A DNA stretch of 7,580 bases from Saprospiraceae bacterium. Its GTDB lineage: Bacteria > Bacteroidota > Bacteroidia > Chitinophagales > Saprospiraceae. Positions 5,471-7,580 of this stretch are shown here, piece by piece. The position numbers and the translations under genes are program-made. The stretch covers positions 2,792 through 10,371 of the forward strand of contig JAHDCE010000090.1 in the NCBI GenBank assembly GCA_020630045.1. The letters run 5' to 3'. How positions within the stretch are numbered: the first letter of the stretch is position 1; each line of letters starts with the position of its first letter. The notes under the pieces were generated by a model. That model ran no database searches and was not told where the DNA came from. It saw nothing but the letters and a program-made list of their open reading frames with translations.

Positions 5471-7219
5471 CTATCGACTTACCGATACTATTTTTTCACC
5501 ACCGAATAAAAACTCGGAACCATTCCAAAAAGTCCAAAAACATCCTCTATCCGAGCATTGTTCGACCCAAGCTTTTCCATTAGACAAGGGAATTACATTT
5601 TCGTATTTCGCATCTAGTAACATTTCTCCCTCTTGATTCAACAATCCGTATTTTCTGCTTCGATTCCCAAAGGCATCCTTCACTTCTGATTCCGTATAGA
5701 AATAGGCAAATCCTCCTACGAAATCCCCGACATTGTCCGCTTTCAAATCCAGCTCTTTTCCTTTTTCTCCCTTACGGGAAATAATTTCCCAAGCACTTCC
5801 TTTTTTAATTAGGAATCGTCCTTGATTCATCATACACACCTGTTCGCAATCCATATCAATTAACTTTTCTCCGGAAGGAGAAAATATATGGATACCAAAA
5901 GGCGTATATAATCGAAACACATCATTGACCACCTCCATCTTCGAATACTCCCATATTTCCATATCAGGGGAGATCCAGTATTTTTTACTTGAATGCCCGA
6001 ATGAAAAGCCACCCCATTCGGGCTTACCCGGCACCATACTCGAATGATTATTCTCGAATACATCGGATTGTAGTCCGTTATCGGGATTCATGGCGAACCA
6101 TTTCCCGTCATCTTGTTTGATGAAATAAAAAACCTTGTCGTAATGGGCACTGGAAAAACCCCGACCGAAAATATCATTGCCCAAGGAGTCAATGATGTGC
6201 CATTTGATTTTACCATCTTTTCGAGCCACGAAATGGTCCTTGTTCCAATGACCTACAAAATCCCAAACCGGTGGTTGGATTTCTATGCCGTCCTTGTCCA
6301 TAACGCCCCACTTTCCATCATGCAAAAAAGAATAATGGCCTTGGTCGGACAACAACATCAAACGACTATAATCCAAGGGGACGACCTCTCCACGTCCGAC
6401 CTCATACGCTCCCCATCTATTGCCTTGGGATATGGTGACTCTTCCGTTGATAAACTTCCTTCCTAGCTTCTCATAAATCATCGGCACCACTTCATGTCCA
6501 TCAAAATCCACGATGCCAAATAACCCGTCCCTTGAAACGATATAATGCCCGGTTTGGGGTGATGTCGCTTGATGCGATTCAAAAACGGACATATCCATTC
6601 GTTTGACATCTTTTAACCGGACAGACGACCTCTTCTTCTGAAATCCCATATTAACATATGTCCCGTCGGTATGGCAATAATTGTAAAGACAAGGGATAAT
6701 CTCTTGTCCTTTATGGTTTAATAGTCCCCATTTGCCACCACTAGAGTAACTGGAAGAAGTTACATTCGGAACACCTAGTCCCACGCTGAAATAGCCGAAC
6801 TGATAATTGATGACATCATAAATCGGCGGAATGACTTCCGCTCCGTCTTTCTCATGAATGATTCCGCTTTTTCCGCCTGCCCTTTGGTTACGGTAATTCT
6901 TGTAACGAGTGCCTCCGACGATGACCTTAGCATAAGATTTCATGAATGGATAATGGATGATTTCCTTGTACTTGAAAGGCGTGAGCACCTTTCCTTCATT
7001 ATCCATTAATGCCCATTCTCCATTTTGGGAAACGGCAAACTTCCTGCCTTCGAATAGGGTATGCCATCCATCAAACCGGGCAGGATGTATCGTGTTCCCT
7101 TCTTCATCAACAACGGCCCACAATTCCCCTTGTTTGACAAAGAGGATTTCATCAGCATACAAACCAGTGATGATTGTCAAGGAAAAAACCAAGACGAACA
7201 GGTATTTTAAAAATTTCAT
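5471..7219 (-). CDS. Secreted WG-repeat protein
   Basis: The 582-residue protein has a Sec signal peptide (1-22, cleavage near LYA|D), so it should act in the periplasm, at the surface or outside the cell. The mature part is built of WG-type repeats, each roughly GKWGL-hD-xxGxEhhPxhY. Clear copies start near residues 31, 67, 116, 161, 231, 267, 301 and 522; degenerate ones lie at about 336, 371 and 400-480. Residues 185-225 are a basic, non-repeat insert. The only six cysteines fall in three close pairs (177/182, 458/462, 555/560), suggesting local disulfides. No catalytic motif and no obvious type IX sorting domain is visible. WG repeats are thought to form repeated beta-hairpins, perhaps propeller-like; a binding role is inferred. 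Its ATG overlaps the upstream Asp-box gene's stop (ATGA), so the two are probably coupled. Confidence 0.92.
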   Translation of the reverse strand: MKFLKYLFVLVFSLTIITGLYADEILFVKQGELWAVVDEEGNTIHPARFDGWHTLFEGRKFAVSQNGEWALMDNEGKVLTPFKYKEIIHYPFMKSYAKVIVGGTRYKNYRNQRAGGKSGIIHEKDGAEVIPPIYDVINYQFGYFSVGLGVPNVTSSSYSSGGKWGLLNHKGQEIIPCLYNYCHTDGTYVNMGFQKKRSSVRLKDVKRMDMSVFESHQATSPQTGHYIVSRDGLFGIVDFDGHEVVPMIYEKLGRKFINGRVTISQGNRWGAYEVGRGEVVPLDYSRLMLLSDQGHYSFLHDGKWGVMDKDGIEIQPPVWDFVGHWNKDHFVARKDGKIKWHIIDSLGNDIFGRGFSSAHYDKVFYFIKQDDGKWFAMNPDNGLQSDVFENNHSSMVPGKPEWGGFSFGHSSKKYWISPDMEIWEYSKMEVVNDVFRLYTPFGIHIFSPSGEKLIDMDCEQVCMMNQGRFLIKKGSAWEIISRKGEKGKELDLKADNVGDFVGGFAYFYTESEVKDAFGNRSRKYGLLNQEGEMLLDAKYENVIPLSNGKAWVEQCSDRGCFWTFWNGSEFLFGGEKIVSVSR

Positions 7220-7580
7220 CTCAGCTCTATTTTGTATAGTTTGAACCTAGTATAATAGTATGCCTTCTTTTTCGTGACGAAATACAATTTATCCTTGTTT
7301 TCCCTTAGGGAATGCCCATAATATATCCTTGAAGATTGTTCGGGTAATTCTAGAGGATAGAATGTCCAAGTCCGACCATCGTCCGCCGAATGTAAGAGGA
7401 ATTCATTATTTCCGAAAACCTTTCCGAACCGCTTTTCATCAGAGATCAAGGGCATATTCGGCACATCTATCAATGGAGGGTTATTCGAATGATCGGGACG
7501 TGGGATTTCTTGCCAAGAGTTGCCCCCGTCTTCCGTCTCAAACAAAATCGTCGGTTTTGCTTGATCAACTACTTGGATTC
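7216..7580 (-). CDS. C-terminal part of an Asp-box (BNR) beta-propeller-like protein (5' end outside window)
   Basis: The frame is open from the right edge to a TGA at 7218-7216, giving 120 visible residues. Two Asp-box motifs are present: TEDGGNSW (visible residues 15-22) and SADDGRTW (64-71), the latter an exact SxDxGxTW. Asp-boxes mark turns between strands in beta-propellers of sialidases, the YCF48/HCF136 type and similar secreted proteins. The tail is basic and aromatic (KKKAYYYTRFKLYK) and lacks a type IX sorting domain. No enzymatic residue can be judged from this fragment. A TTG at 7545 could be taken for a start, but coding sequence continues upstream without a stop, so it is internal. 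The stop overlaps the WG-repeat gene start by 4 nt, indicating a shared operon. Confidence 0.82.
   Translation of the reverse strand, partial: IQVVDQAKPTILFETEDGGNSWQEIPRPDHSNNPPLIDVPNMPLISDEKRFGKVFGNNEFLLHSADDGRTWTFYPLELPEQSSRIYYGHSLRENKDKLYFVTKKKAYYYTRFKLYKIELR

Noticed and set aside
6113..6466. 117-codon plus-strand frame opposite the WG-repeat gene
   Set aside because: It is antisense to clear WG repeats, and its translation shows no family features.
7216..7545. A complete 109-residue gene starting at the TTG at 7545
   Set aside because: The same frame stays open to the window edge and the first Asp-box sits directly at this point, so the TTG is internal to a longer, truncated gene.

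Overview
The window looks like chromosomal DNA from a member of the Bacteroidota. The grounds are SprB-type and PKD/Ig-like adhesin repeats with the phrase VNAGPD, WG-repeat and Asp-box secreted proteins, a CGS-family enzyme of Bacteroidota type, and three exact copies of the TAnnTTTG -7 promoter element in the short gaps upstream of genes. The exact genus cannot be told. All six recognisable genes lie on the minus strand, so transcription runs from high to low coordinates. I found no convincing plus-strand gene, tRNA, rRNA, CRISPR array, IS or prophage.

In transcription order: (1) the 3' end of an Asp-box (BNR) beta-propeller-like protein enters from the right edge (7216-7580). (2) A 582-residue secreted WG-repeat protein follows (5471-7219), overlapping it by 4 nt and probably translationally coupled. 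(3) After a 114-nt gap with a candidate promoter comes a PLP-dependent cystathionine gamma-synthase/lyase (4217-5356). (4) scpA, the kleisin of the SMC-ScpAB condensin, lies 35 nt downstream with a GTG start (3414-4181). (5) A multi-pass flippase-like/LPG-synthase-TM protein overlaps the scpA 3' end by 20 nt and appears to start with TTG (2291-3433). (6) A 188-nt gap with candidate promoters leads to a very large secreted protein whose first 700 residues are visible (1-2102) and which runs off the left edge.

Genes 3-5 look like a housekeeping operon (methionine/cysteine metabolism, chromosome segregation, envelope) set between two loci for exported repeat proteins. The most interesting object is the left-edge protein. 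It has two successive PKD/Ig-like modules, each apparently interrupted at the same place by a different jelly-roll-type domain: reelin-like in the first, P/Homo B-like in the second. SprB repeats follow. This protein has no stop codon or left end in the window, so it is easy to miss when only closed ORFs are listed.
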